From Ariolimax columbianus (lineage: Eukaryota > Mollusca > Gastropoda > Stylommatophora > Arionidae): DNA of 64,000 bases. A program made the translations under genes and the position numbers. Below the pieces are notes generated by a model, which saw only the letters and a program-made list of their open reading frames with translations, had not been told where the DNA came from and did not search any database. Each line of letters starts with the position of its first letter. Positions within the stretch are counted from its first letter, which is position 1. Where the stretch lies: positions 39,056,445 through 39,120,444 of the forward strand of contig JAVGWX010000006.1 of assembly GCA_036924085.1 (NCBI GenBank), in the 5' to 3' direction. Positions 10,201 through 18,129 of the stretch are shown piece by piece.

Positions 10201-12069
10201 TATCATTAAAGCAATTATTGGGCCACTGCTCATGTATGTAACCAGGCTAGGAAAGAAGAGCTTCCCATAATGCTCAGCATAGAAATCACTGGCTTGCTCT
10301 GGTGTTAAATGGACTCTCCTTTTCTGAAGAGAAAAACAATTTAAAGGTTTTTATCTACAGTGAATAAAAGGAATACAATTCAGTACAGTAATCCATCTAG
10401 ACAGCCAGGGCACGATGCGCTGATGCAGCATTTAATAAAGGCTCTCAAATTATGTCCACCAGGTGACCACAGTGTTGGTGGCAAGGTCCTGCTAGCTAAC
10501 TCTGAGGATGTGCCGCTGGTTGTACATGTTGAAGACCTTGAGCCGCTTCTATCTCCCTATAAGACAGTCCCCATATTGAAGTCGTACAAGAGAATTGGGA
10601 TGACAAAGAATTTATAGAGACACCGCTTCTATTCTAGAGAGAGTGTATACTGGGTCCATACTTTGTACAAAGAGTTCATGGAGTATGCTAAAAGACCGCA
10701 TTTTAGAGGGATTTCAGGGCATGGTTCAAGAGGGCATTCCAAAATAGAAATTGTGGTGAGAGACCACTAAAGCTTTTTGTTCCATCGAGAACTATATATA
10801 GTTTATGTCAAAATAAAGTCATGCAGGCAAAGGCTAGTCAGTTCACAATTTAAATGTGATGAATTAATATTGATTAAGCACAACATTGATTTTGTGATAG
10901 ATGGAAATAATATATATCCCAGATAAATCAATCTTGTACCATTTTCTTCTTCGTATGTGTTCAGATATCAACTTGAATGTCTCTAAAGATAGCAGCTGTT
11001 CACATGAGGTCTTCAGCATCTCCATAGAGCTTAATGTGCCTTCTCTGTAACTTGTATGTTACACTTGGATACTTCTGCAACAAATATTCAGCAGTCATTT
11101 TATCAGTGATGCAGACACATTCATCGGTATGTCCTAATTTAAACCTGTTGAATAGATGGTATCGTAATCTGCTGTGATCTATGCGGAGTCTGTAAATCAT
11201 CATCGACTTGCAAACTCAAACATAACATACATGAGCATATCATAAGAGGTGACTAACTGTGTGACATGTCAAACATCTTCCATGTATAGGTGGTTTGTTA
11301 AGAGCCACATAGATGGCACCTAACAGGCTGCGGGTCTACTTTGTTCTAGTGTTTAAGTCTATTAAGATGGCCTCGCACCTTGGTTAACCATCCTCCGAGA
11401 AACTGGCTGTATTCAGACTGCAGTCTTCTACACCAGTATAAAGACGTTAAGTTATGTACGACTCGGAACCGATAACTATAATAATAACTTCTTTTTCTTG
11501 TTATTTCAGCTCTCCCCATTGTACACATACTTTCAGTCGTCCTTTACGACGTTTTCTTGTCTTTACTAGTTGGTTTAAGTTTAGTTCTTTGTTTCCTCTG
11601 TCATTTTTATTTATGTCTGCACTTGTTGAGTCTCCGAGTTCTCCGTTATGTGGTTGCAGAACAAAGACTACTATTACTACTAAGTACTACTATTGTCAAT
11701 AGTATTGACTAAGTTAAGTAGTAAGTTACTACTAAGACGAGTACTTCACAAATAAATGTAGCTTAGACTATAGCTTCTTAAGCCTTATCAAATTCCATTT
11801 CTTATTCAATAAGCATTTGTCTGGCTCATTTTATGAATACACAGCTTTATTTTTCTTGCGTTAAATAATTTAAATTATCTTTCAATGAATGGCTAAGTGA
11901 AGTCAAGTGTACTTTTACCGCTTACTTGTAATATGGCGAAGCCGGATCTCAGTATTATATCTTCGATTTCTTCTGCATTATGAAGCACATCTGGTTTTAT
12001 TATTGCCAGAGTTCTTTCCACATAAATGTGTGGCAACAACATTGTGTTATGTTCACGTGTCTTTTCCAT
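4187..12069 (-). CDS. NME5: NME5, nucleoside diphosphate kinase homolog 5 (complete, 5 exons)
   Basis: Five exons join without a frame break: 12069-11926, 10323-10118, 8751-8651, 5738-5620 and 4264-4187. All introns are GT-AG. The total is 648 nt, or 215 aa, close to the vertebrate protein (about 212 aa). The NDK domain covers roughly residues 12-150. It opens with IYVERTLAIIKPD and holds the active-site segment NALHGSDSF, whose histidine (about residue 132) is the phosphotransfer residue of NDK enzymes. Residues about 155-200 (AAKDYLSKAV ... WLADWLLENNPNKP) form the Dpy-30-like tail typical of NME5. In other animals NME5 is an axonemal protein tied to radial spokes and motile cilia. The ATG at 12069 was chosen because upstream in frame there is only a GTG codon, then a stop. 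The introns carry LINE, SINE and mariner copies but the exons are intact. Retained His suggests the catalytic site is intact; activity itself is not shown. Confidence 0.95.
4590..5590 (+). pseudogene. LINE RT C-terminal relic in NME5 intron 4
   Basis: From about 4825 the plus strand reads FEYVGSVFTQDGGLVRKI, the FxYLGSxxxxDG motif after the RT palm of RTE-like LINEs. From 5340 it reads DRIKLFGQLMRMQPDQLP and GRPRTRWLG, the family's C-terminal end. An 88-bp tandem repeat interrupts the two halves. The relic is antisense to NME5. Confidence 0.65.
5048..5311. repeat. 88-bp tandem repeat, 3 copies
   Basis: Units begin at about 5048, 5136 and 5224 with GAGAGAAAGA and differ at only a few positions. 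The repeat lies inside the LINE relic, between its two recognisable coding segments, so it arose by local duplication of LINE sequence. Confidence 0.85.
5620..5738 (-). CDS. NME5: NME5 coding exon 4 (Dpy-30-like segment)
   Basis: Acceptor TTGACAG|GT. Codes for IVEPVAIGQAAKDYL ... LAKKKPEDPV, the start of the C-terminal Dpy-30-type helices. Donor GTG|GTAGGT, phase 0. Confidence 0.93.
5807..6453 (+). pseudogene. I-like LINE 3' fragment (RNase H end and Cys/His motif)
   Basis: A 5'-truncated copy reads LLTDALAVVTAL (third RNase H acidic residue), PSHCNIQGNEEADRLAKEGA (His and last Asp of RNase H), then CPCGTGKMTADHLLQNCP, a Cys/His motif. It ends in the family's (GAA)n tail. TATCATCA occurs on both sides (5799-5806 and 6454-6461), a likely 8-bp target duplication. 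It sits in an NME5 intron, antisense to the gene. Confidence 0.85.
6531..6550. repeat. Poly-G run
   Basis: About 20 consecutive G on the plus strand in NME5 intron 3 (C run on the coding strand). It could form a quadruplex or be a read-length artefact. Confidence 0.85.
7048..7266 (-). mobile_element. Diverged SINE family A copy
   Basis: It shares with the copy at 59048-59407 the order GATAT(T)TGCACCTTTC-like core, the TCTCCTTAGCCAG segment, the GCTCTGGTTCGCTG segment and the terminal CTCATTCACTG/GCATCTTCGACCC end. Divergence is high. Confidence 0.55.
7566..8285 (-). mobile_element. Mariner-family transposon relic
   Basis: Terminal inverted repeats CAGTAAATAGGTCACA (7574-) and the reverse of GTGTGACTTATTTACTG (to 8281) bound about 720 bp. 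The minus strand reads degraded transposase: RAVFSYLGTKGLSAKDIHKEMLPVYG near the start, and SVSMLVETMLRNQG-like in one frame (the family's INVGGNYVEKSR in another) near the end. Frameshifts and a missing DD-containing centre make it non-autonomous. It lies in NME5 intron 3, in the same orientation as the gene. Confidence 0.85.
8651..8751 (-). CDS. NME5: NME5 coding exon 3 (active-site exon)
   Basis: Acceptor CCACAG|C. Codes for LRAIYGTDD ... NALHGSDSF ... REIRFFFPD, including the catalytic histidine. Donor ACA|GTAAGA, phase 1. Confidence 0.95.
8880..9320 (-). other. Possible degraded LINE sequence
   Basis: It weakly resembles the intervals at 48955-49225, 53130-53440 and 60440-60650, which share a TTCCA(A)TxxxxTGCxTGTC(T)GGTTATAT-like stretch. 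No clear protein motif is seen, so the LINE label is tentative. Confidence 0.3.
9335..9617 (+). mobile_element. SINE family D copy with an L2-like 3' end
   Basis: The unit runs from TCTTTGTGTATGACAAA through AGGCGACTGTGTGATATGGC and TAGGTGGTTTTGTTAAGAG to AGAAACTGGTTAAATACAG. It ends AGTATAAAAATGTTTAGTTAAG. Other copies are at 11215, 50785/51566 (minus) and 52916 (minus). The last 65-70 bases match the 3' end of the L2-like LINE at 61220-61290. Confidence 0.8.
9640..9915 (+). pseudogene. Possible RTE-like LINE 3' end
   Basis: The stretch TCAAGACCTATGCTCTACAGGG ... CTGATTGACT at 9875-9915 parallels GAAGACCTATGCTCCACATGGG ... TTGATTGATTG at 59010-59430, where it ends a recognisable LINE. No protein motif survives here. 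Confidence 0.4.
10118..10323 (-). CDS. NME5: NME5 coding exon 2
   Basis: Acceptor CTTCAG|AAA, phase 0. Codes for residues 49-116 (KRRVHLTPEQ ... ARQTHPD) plus two bases of codon 117. YGKLFFPSL and MSSGPIIALM are conserved NDK core segments. Donor TTG|GTAAGA. Confidence 0.95.
10420..10770 (-). pseudogene. RTE-like LINE fragment
   Basis: Its plus strand (GCCGCTGGTTGTACATGTTG, GACCTTGAGCCGC, TCTCCCTATAAGACAGTC) parallels the LINE relics at 14480-14640 and 55200-55290, which read RT C-terminal sequence on the minus strand. It lies in NME5 intron 1, directly beyond the exon 2 acceptor. Confidence 0.5.
10960..11205 (-). pseudogene. I-like LINE 3' end fragment
   Basis: The minus strand reads YRLRIDHSRLRYHLFNRFKLG then ECVCITDKMTAEYLLQKYP, corresponding to [20 protein letters not shown] and the Cys/His motif of the intact copies. 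One Cys is replaced, so the motif is degraded. A CTTCTTCG tract at 10945 is the remains of the (GAA)n tail. Confidence 0.8.
11215..11456 (+). mobile_element. SINE family D copy with an L2-like 3' end
   Basis: Same unit as 9335-9617, in the same orientation and also within NME5: CATAAGAGGTGACTAACTGTG, TAGGTGGTTTGTTAAGAGC, TAACAGGCTGCGGGTCTAC, and the ending AGTATAAAGACGTTAAGTTA. The two copies could recombine across NME5 exon 2. Confidence 0.8.
11670..11755. repeat. ACT/TAC-rich degenerate microsatellite
   Basis: Degenerate (TAC/ACT)n such as ACTACTATTACTACTAAG. Similar ACTAC-rich sequence recurs in the foldback at 21245-21545. Confidence 0.5.
11926..12069 (-). CDS. NME5: NME5 coding exon 1
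   Basis: Codes for residues 1-48, from MEKTREHNT to RSGFAILQ, including the NDK signature start TLAIIKPD. The donor is CAA|GTAAGC, phase 0. Confidence 0.93.
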
Positions 12070-12148
12070 GTTTTTTTTAATTGCTGAATTATGTGACACA
12101 AGTTATTTATGATAAAGTTGCAACGTTCTTCGTTTTCATATTCTAGCC

Positions 12149-12161
12149 GTTGCCTGGTGAC
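12149..12161. promoter_or_regulatory. Candidate RFX X-box in the NME5 promoter
   Basis: GTTGCCTGGTGAC matches the X-box form GTTGCC-N-RRNRAC with a one-base spacer, about 80 bases upstream of the NME5 ATG. RFX factors bind such imperfect palindromes in promoters of ciliary genes. The second half-site has GGTGAC instead of GGYAAC. Binding is inferred, not shown. Confidence 0.5.
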
Positions 12162-12297
12162 TTATATTTACATCTCGCGAGATCTCGAGCTAAACTTCCC
12201 TTTTAGACAATGCCCGAAAGGGCTGCCAACATGTCTTTTAAAATGCCAAATTCCAGAAAAAAATGGCTTATGATGGGATTTTGAGAAAGGGCGAGTA

Positions 12298-12880
12298 GTG
12301 GGTAAGATGGTAGGCAAGTATGCCGCTTAGGCGACACGGAACTGTCCCTTTAACTGTCGATGAATACAGTCAGTGGCGGAGTCCTAGGCTGCATGCCATG
12401 GAGATGAGGTCTACGACCAGAAGAGTTGGTCATCAGGGAGGACCATGGCACAGCTGGCCACCTGTCCAAATAGGGCCAAACGGCGACGATTTAGCGTGGT
12501 AAATGTGCTTTCATGGCCTATCCGTCAGTTAGATTGAGAGCCCGTCATACCAGTAGTTGTGGATCGTAAGAATGGACTTCTGACTGCGCACGCGGTAGAC
12601 TTTAATGTGCTTCTGATTACTTTGTATAATAGTTCAGGTTCAGAAGCGTGTAGCAGAACGGGGACAATACAGCGTATGCAAATTCGTAGCTTAGTTTTCA
12701 GTAAAAGCGTCTGCTGGTTCCATAGTCGATGCAGTGCTTTCGTAAAGTAGGAATCGGAGTTTTGATTGCTGTCCACGTAATTTAATTCATCAGTGGAGTT
12801 GCCATGGTAATTATCTGCATTCTTTCCTAACGCTATGGGGTTGCAGCCAAAGTTTTGTACCTTGGTTTTTTGCACATGAT
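12298..12880 (-). pseudogene. RTE-like LINE RT C-terminal relic
   Basis: The minus strand reads YVDSNQNSDSYFTKALHRLWNQQTLLLKTKLRICIRCIVPVLLHASE, matching the FxYLGSxxxSDG ... KLRIYxxCVLPVLLYGSE region after the RT palm. Further on it reads LNRRRLALFGQVA, the RRLxLFGHVAR motif. Several frameshifts are present. It lies immediately upstream of the NME5 promoter, in the same orientation. Confidence 0.75.
12798..12811. promoter_or_regulatory. Near-perfect X-box-like palindrome
   Basis: GTTGCCATGGTAAT differs from the textbook RFX palindrome (GTTGCCATGGYAAC) only at the last base. It lies about 730 bases upstream of the NME5 ATG, inside a LINE relic, so it may be chance or an element-derived site. 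Confidence 0.35.
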
Positions 12881-12884
12881 ATAA

Positions 12885-13125
12885 TAATAAGGATAATGTT
12901 CACCCAGGTCCGTTGCGTCGGTCGGCCACATCCACGACCTACATCTGTGGCGTGGTTCCAGGGCGGAGGAGGAGGCTGCTACTTGCAGGAGCCATACTGT
13001 TCGGGGACGGTCTCTTCTGCGCCTCCAGTGAGTCGGGGGAAGACTTTTAGCGCCGAGGAACGACTTGTGTAGTATGATATGTGAAAGCCTAATCTAGGTA
13101 TAAAGTCTTCTAGGTGCTCCAGTGG
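12885..13125. other. GC-rich unassigned stretch
   Basis: It is richer in GC than the surroundings (GGCGTGGTTCCAGGGCGGAG). It may be the last part of the neighbouring LINE, since it follows on in position, but no motif could be read. Confidence 0.3.
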
Positions 13126-13135
13126 TTTTATCAGT

Positions 13136-13260
13136 ACCTGAGAGTGGGAGCATGATGTCTTCTTCTTCGCTCGTTCTCAAACTCCTGCTACCAAGTCCTG
13201 AGAGTGGGAGCATGATCTCTTCTTCTTCGCTCGTTCTCAAACTCCTGCTACCAAGTCCCG
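13136..13260. repeat. 62-bp tandem duplication at a SINE A end
   Basis: Two nearly identical units start at about 13138 and 13200, each with CTGAGAGTGGGAGCATGAT followed by the CTTCTTCTTCGCTCGTTCTC tail of SINE A. The SINE tail was duplicated together with its flank. Confidence 0.85.
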
Positions 13261-13385
13261 AAAATGCAAGCAGGATATAGTTCGGAGAACGAAGGCGATG
13301 TGTCGTAGTTTACAGCTTGACTGTGGTATTTGCACCTTTCAGTCCGACACATCCGACTTCAGCAGGAAGAGCTTGATTTGACTGC
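13220..13385 (-). mobile_element. SINE family A copy, 5'-truncated
   Basis: On the plus strand it runs from the (CTT)n tail through TCGTTCTCAAACTCCTGC, GTCGTAGTTTACAGCTTGAC and the core TTTGCACCTTTCAGTCC ... CCGACTTCAGCA. The 5' half of the element is missing. Confidence 0.75.
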
Positions 13386-13419
13386 GTCACGTGTAATCCC
13401 ACAGTGAGAGGGTAACCGT

Positions 13420-13700
13420 TGACATCTTTTGGATACAATTAAACTCGAATATTATTTCCTGAAGCATGTGTTCATTGCTGGTATTGTGCAATGATTCAAT
13501 TAGGAATCTGCACTCATTGAAGAAAACAATCTTGACTGGTGGTTGCTAGTTGGGTCTGGTAAGGATTCTTAGTGCCCTGAGAAGTGCCATACATTCTGCC
13601 CTAAAGTTAGGGAAGATCTGCCTTATTGGGAAAGCCTTTCGGCTATTCGTCCATTATTGTGCCTCATATAGATGTCTCTTCATCCATTCTTCACTGCTTC
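13420..13700 (-). pseudogene. LINE RNase H domain relic
   Basis: The minus strand reads NFRAECMALLRALRIL, the second RNase H motif (xxRAExxAxxxAL), then KIVFFNECRFLIESL, the third motif position with Asp changed to Glu or lost. It differs clearly from the I-like family at 27000, so it is a second RNase H-bearing LINE lineage. Confidence 0.6.
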
Positions 13701-14170
13701 TTCTGTGGTTCATCTGCATATACGTTTGTCCATTCCTTTTGGTTGCATTTTTCTATAATCAACCCTTGTTTCAAAACTTTGAGCTAAAGATAGGTATTTT
13801 CTTAGATGTTTTAGAGATTTCCATGACAGCAGTCCGGCTCCTATTAGTTATTTGACAGCACACATAACAAAAATGCAACCAAACGTATCTGCTGCACGAG
13901 TCTATACCCCCATACATTGTGACGTGAGAGCAAGAATACAGCAAAGAAATAGACGAATTGACGGCATTAAAGAAACCATACAGAGGCATTTATTGAAAAT
14001 AGCAAAGTCCACACAAGGGTGCACATTTCTACGTCGTCAAATGACATAAGTGGGCAGACGAGATGAACTAGCTGACATCTTTTCCGTTCAGATTCATTAG
14101 TTAAACCAGATGTGCATGTTAATCGGCAGGAATAGGTTTACAGTCTTTTGTGGTGAATGCCCCTACAAAT
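13700..14170. other. Unassigned interval
   Basis: A 65-codon plus-strand open frame at 13852-14049 has no recognisable domain and is overlapped by an opposite-strand frame. Nothing can be supported. Confidence 0.3.
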
Positions 14171-14174
14171 TCTG

Positions 14175-15475
14175 CTTTAACTCTGTATACTCATGAATCT
14201 GTTATTGCAGGTCACCATGGACTTAATAAATCAATCAATAGTACGCTTAGGCGGCCAGGGCCGTCGCGCCGAATGACCATGTCTATGGCCACGTCCCAGG
14301 CGGCCTGCAGTCCTGTTAGGGAGGTGGCGATCTGTTTTTGCCAGGTGTTGCAAGAGCGGCCACAATGACGTCTTCAGTATGAGCATGGTCTCTTCCGTTC
14401 CCTCGCATTCCACCACCTATCGGAGCATCTCGTGGGATGGGACTACCCGGTAAAGGCGATCAACGTGTCTGAGGCAATGCCTGCAAGTTGAGGACGTCGA
14501 ACTACTTCAATGTGGGAGATCATGCCGTGCCAGTGGATCCCAAAGATGCGCATCTGGTTGCTCGGGTCTCAAGGCCTCAAGACGCTGCCGGTCCCTCTGA
14601 AGTAGTCTCTAGGTCTAGGAGCCGTACAGGAGAAAAGGGACGATACAGCAGGAGTAAATACGAAGCTTGTTTTCCAAAGAAATCCATTAGCTGGGACCAG
14701 ACTCTACGGTGTGAGTGCATGGATGAAGCCGCTAATCCCATTCTACGGGTGATTTCGTGACTGCTGTGTGCGTCAGAGGACTGCCTGCTGCCCAGGTAGA
14801 CGAAGTCATCGGTGGATGCAAAAAGGGTGTCGTTCACGGTGATGCTCAACGCAGAGAGACCATTGCTGCATTTTTTAAATTTTCGTCTTCATCCAGGAGA
14901 TGTGCAAGCCTAGGTGGGTAGCCGATCGATCCAGCACCTCTAGGGGGCTTACCAGGACCTGAGAATAGTGGCCCAATATGACGACGTCATCAGTGTAGAC
15001 GAGATTGGTTATCAATGACCCCTGGGTTGTGTGCAGAAGACTGTGTCATCCAGTCCATGGAGCAGGAGCGAGGACGCAGCCCTATCGTACACATGATGAC
15101 GTAGAGATGTGTAGAGATTCCGCCGAACCGCGAGGAGGTGGAGGTCGAGAATGGCATTAATGGTGGGGCGACGATGCCTCGTTAACAGGGACTGCAGTCA
15201 GGAAAGGAGCACATGTGCGAAGACCTTGTCGGGGCCGGAAAGTAGGGTAATAGACCTGTAAATGTCGCATTCCAGCCGGGAGCCCTTTCCCTTGTACATG
15301 GAAATTATTATTCTGTCGCGCCAGTGTTCCAGAGCGTTGTGAAGAGTTGGTGCAGGGTGGTGGTCATCGGGCCCAAGACGTACTTTAATAGCTCAGACGG
15401 AATATTGTCGGGGCCCTGTGATTCTGCCATTTTTCAGTTTTTCTATGGTTACTTTTACATCAGCAACGGTAGGGG
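14175..15475 (-). pseudogene. RTE-like LINE reverse transcriptase relic (RT palm to C-terminus)
   Basis: On the minus strand, in order: near 15400 GPDNIPSELLKYVLGP; near 15300 IIISMYKGKGSRLECDIYRSITLLS (GNYRPITLLS in intact relatives); 15200-15020 RRPTINAILDL and degraded palm; 14840-14780 FVYLGSRQSSDAHSSHEITRR; 14760-14700 LAASSMHSHRRVWSQ. This is the RT order of an RTE-type LINE. Stops and frameshifts are frequent. Relatives are at 12298, 50035 and 54870. Confidence 0.8.
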
Positions 15476-15479
15476 CGTC

Positions 15480-15850
15480 AGGGGTGGTGTCAGCGTCAGG
15501 AATTGCCGTCAGAGGGTTGTGAGGGTTGGAGATGAGCCTTTATCAGTTCATGATCTGGACAGTTCTATGTTCATGCAGCTAAATACCAGTCGCACATGGG
15601 CATTCGTATGTGGGATGTATCTGGAGGGAATTAATGTGACTTAGTTATCTGCAGTGATCTATTTCTTATGCGAGCACGTATGGTTTGTTTAAGTTTATGA
15701 AGCTATTGGATTAGGTCATATCTGTTACACCAATCCAAAATTAAGCCAAACAACTTAGCATTCATTTTCTGTGCTCTTTATCTCTGTCAGTTAGCTGTCT
15801 CATGGAATAGTTAGTTCGTAGGTACATACCTCTTGTGGTTATGGAAAAGG
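15480..15850. other. Unassigned interval
   Basis: The first part probably continues the LINE upstream of the RT. No motif was seen after 15600. Confidence 0.3.
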
Positions 15851-15859
15851 CACAACACA

Positions 15860-16050
15860 CAACGTTAGATGTCATCCCCCTTCCACTGCCTTGCAATATA
15901 CCTGTTTACGGAAAAGGCTTCGGGAGTAAACCCTGAGGGGAAATCTGCATCCTATGCTATTTCCAGTCGTCTCGATAAATATCTTGCCACTGGTCAAAGG
16001 GAGCTCAAAACCAGAGAGAGGTTGATAAAAGGCGCAGTTTCTTTCTCGCT
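15860..16050 (+). mobile_element. SINE family E fragment (5'-truncated)
   Basis: The stretch TGCATCCTATGCTATTTCC, CAGTCGTCTCGATAAATATC, TTGCCACTGGTCAAAGG and AACCAGAGAGAGGTTGATA lines up, base for base in blocks, with 32060-32165, where a tRNA-like head is also present. Confidence 0.55.
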
Positions 16051-16265
16051 TTAATTCAAATCACCGCACAGGTCACCCATTTCAGCGGACACAGCAAGAG
16101 CAAAGACTGTCCACAAAGAGAGTGGCCTTCATCACTTGTGATGGACGAATATCATCATAGTTAGTTCAGTTCAGGTGTCTGCCCACAACGAAGGTCGACT
16201 GCAGCGGATCTTCATTTTCACATGTCACTTGCTTCGATGGCACAATCTACCAAACATTTCTCTGA

Positions 16266-16620
16266 CCCCCTTTTGGCTTGGCTTCGTTCGTTCTCAATCT
16301 TCTGTTACAAAGCCACGAAAGGGCTTTAAGTAGCAGAATGTAGTCCAGAGAACGAAATGCGTTGTATCGTAGTTTACAGCTTGACTGCGATATTTGCACC
16401 TTTCGACACATCTGACCAGCAGGCATTTTTGAGTACCAGTTTAGCCTTCCCTCTTCGATCCCTTCTCCTTAGCCAGTCTGCTCTGTTGCAGCTTGTTATC
16501 CAGGATCACCACGTGGAGGTGTAGAAGGGTCTTGGCAGCTATGGTACGCTGGCCCTGACGCTAGCAGTCAGCTATGGGCCGCTCATTTGCTGCTCCGCGT
16601 CTTGACCTCTGACTATCTTT
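16266..16620 (-). mobile_element. SINE family A copy
   Basis: A nearly full-length copy. On the plus strand: GGCTTCGTTCGTTCTCAATC, GTCGTAGTTTACAGCTTGAC, TTGCACCTTTCGACACATC, TCCTTAGCCAGTCTGCTCTG, CCAGGATCACCACGTGGAG, and the terminal CTTGACC. CTCTGAC occurs at both ends, a possible short target duplication. Confidence 0.85.
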
Positions 16621-16692
16621 AAATGTTATTCTATCACGTATACAGGTTTGTCCTTCACATTTTCTCCCAGTATTGTTATCAGAAAGCTGTTA

Positions 16693-16940
16693 GAGGAAGG
16701 CGTGGGCTAGTGGTTAAGTGACACGGCTCTCAGCCAGTAGGTGCTGGGTTCGATCCCCATCACAGTACCGGTCGTTACCCCTGGGAAGCAAACCCTTAGA
16801 AAATGCAGGAGGAAGCAAACCATTACATACAAATATATGCTGAAGTCGGATACACTGGGCCGACAGGCGCAAAATAAAAACCGCAGGGAAACGCAAACGC
16901 CTTGAGATTATAGAAATAAGGCGAACGCAAATAAAAAAAA
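16693..16940 (+). mobile_element. SINE family B copy with target duplication
   Basis: The tRNA-like head GTGGGCTAGTGGTTAAGTG and B box GGGTTCGATCCCC are followed by the family body and a poly-A tail. AAAGCTGTTA occurs immediately before (16683-16692) and after (16941-16950), a 10-bp target duplication. Confidence 0.92.
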
Positions 16941-16950
16941 AAAGCTGTTA

Positions 16951-17655
16951 TGTATTTTGATGTGACCAAAATATCTTAACTGTCGGACTTTGATTTGGAT
17001 CATTAAATTCTCTTTATACCCCTAATTTTTTCACGACTTCCATATTTTTAAATTTGTGTTCCCCTTTCCAGGAAATGCTCCAAATTCTTATATATATATA
17101 TATTCGTTTCAAAAGTATGAATTCCCTTCTTCAAACTTTATATTCATTGTCCTTGATTTTGGGGCATACATTAAAGACGAGTATACATAACACTCGCATT
17201 ATTAATTTGTGAGTGACTTATTTGGATGTCAATATATGACTCTTGTTAATCAACACATATTTTATCAGCCTTATTCTTTTCCTGATTTCAATCTTGTATC
17301 TCCCATTTTCTGTTATTATATTTCCCCCAAAAGAAGAAGCTCTTGACTTGTTCCAGTATTTTACTGTCGATTTTTATCAACAGAGTAAATTTCAAGCCTG
17401 CTTTACTAATTATCATAGCTTTCGTGTTCTCGGTGTTAATAACAATGTTCAATAAATATATTCAGCTGACAGCGAAATATGAATCTTTATCAATATTCGC
17501 AGGGGTATCCAAAAACAAATTCAAGGTTATTCATGAGAAGAAACCTCATGGTTTGAATAGATTCCATAAAGTTTGCGTAGGTCTTAGTCTTACGTAGATT
17601 TCCCTTCTTATTCCAATCTATTTTCCCATCCATTGTGAAAAAAAATATAATTCTC
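16951..17655. other. Unassigned AT-rich interval
   Basis: It contains a short (TA)n at about 17090-17102 and several T tracts. The minus strand around 17240-17620 may be degraded LINE sequence, but no motif could be confirmed. Confidence 0.3.
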
Positions 17656-17659
17656 TTAT

Positions 17660-18025
17660 TATTCAGGCCAGGTCAGGTCAGCCCGTAACCAGTGAGGTCA
17701 TTGGGGCACACATAAAAACATCCTCACAACCCCACGCCATCCTTCTCTGTCAGCGGTCGCTCCCTGTGCTTGTTCTGGTAGGAGATTGGTACATTCTTTT
17801 ATGTTGTCCTCCCACCTCTTTTTGGGATGGCCTCTTCGTCTGCCTTGCACCTTTACGTGCAGGATCGTATTTGCAAGATCATTTGATCTCGATATGTGAC
17901 CGTACCAAGCGAGTTTCCTTCTTTTGACAGTTGCAAAGAGGAGGTCTTCAAAAGTCCCTATTGCTGTTGAAATTATTTCTTGTATTTCTTCATCTGTGAC
18001 TTGATCTTCGTACGTCACGTCTTCG
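17660..18025 (-). pseudogene. RTE-like LINE C-terminal end, open over 106 codons
   Basis: The minus strand reads VKRRKLAWYGHISRSNDLANTILHV, then RRRGHPKKRWEDNIKE and DREGWRGVVRM. This is the widespread KRRKLxWYGHVxRxxGLxKTIL ... RRRGRxKKRWEDNI end of RTE-type LINE proteins. Only the last ~110 codons are present. Confidence 0.85.
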
Positions 18026-18129
18026 GAAACATCTCATCTCCAAGGCCTGTATCCTCCGCTGCAAGTCAGCTGTAATTGTCCAACTGTCTTATTATTACCG
18101 TTTATGTATTAGTTGTGACTATTTACATT

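Noticed and set aside
11926..12099. NME5 start at 12099
   Set aside because: The codon there is GTG, preceded by an in-frame TAA two codons upstream. The ATG at 12069 gives the normal length.
12231..12290. Divergent gene starting with ATG at 12231 (MSFKMPNSRKKW...)
   Set aside because: The frame ends after about 17 codons, no donor site follows in a sensible place, and LINE sequence begins at 12298.
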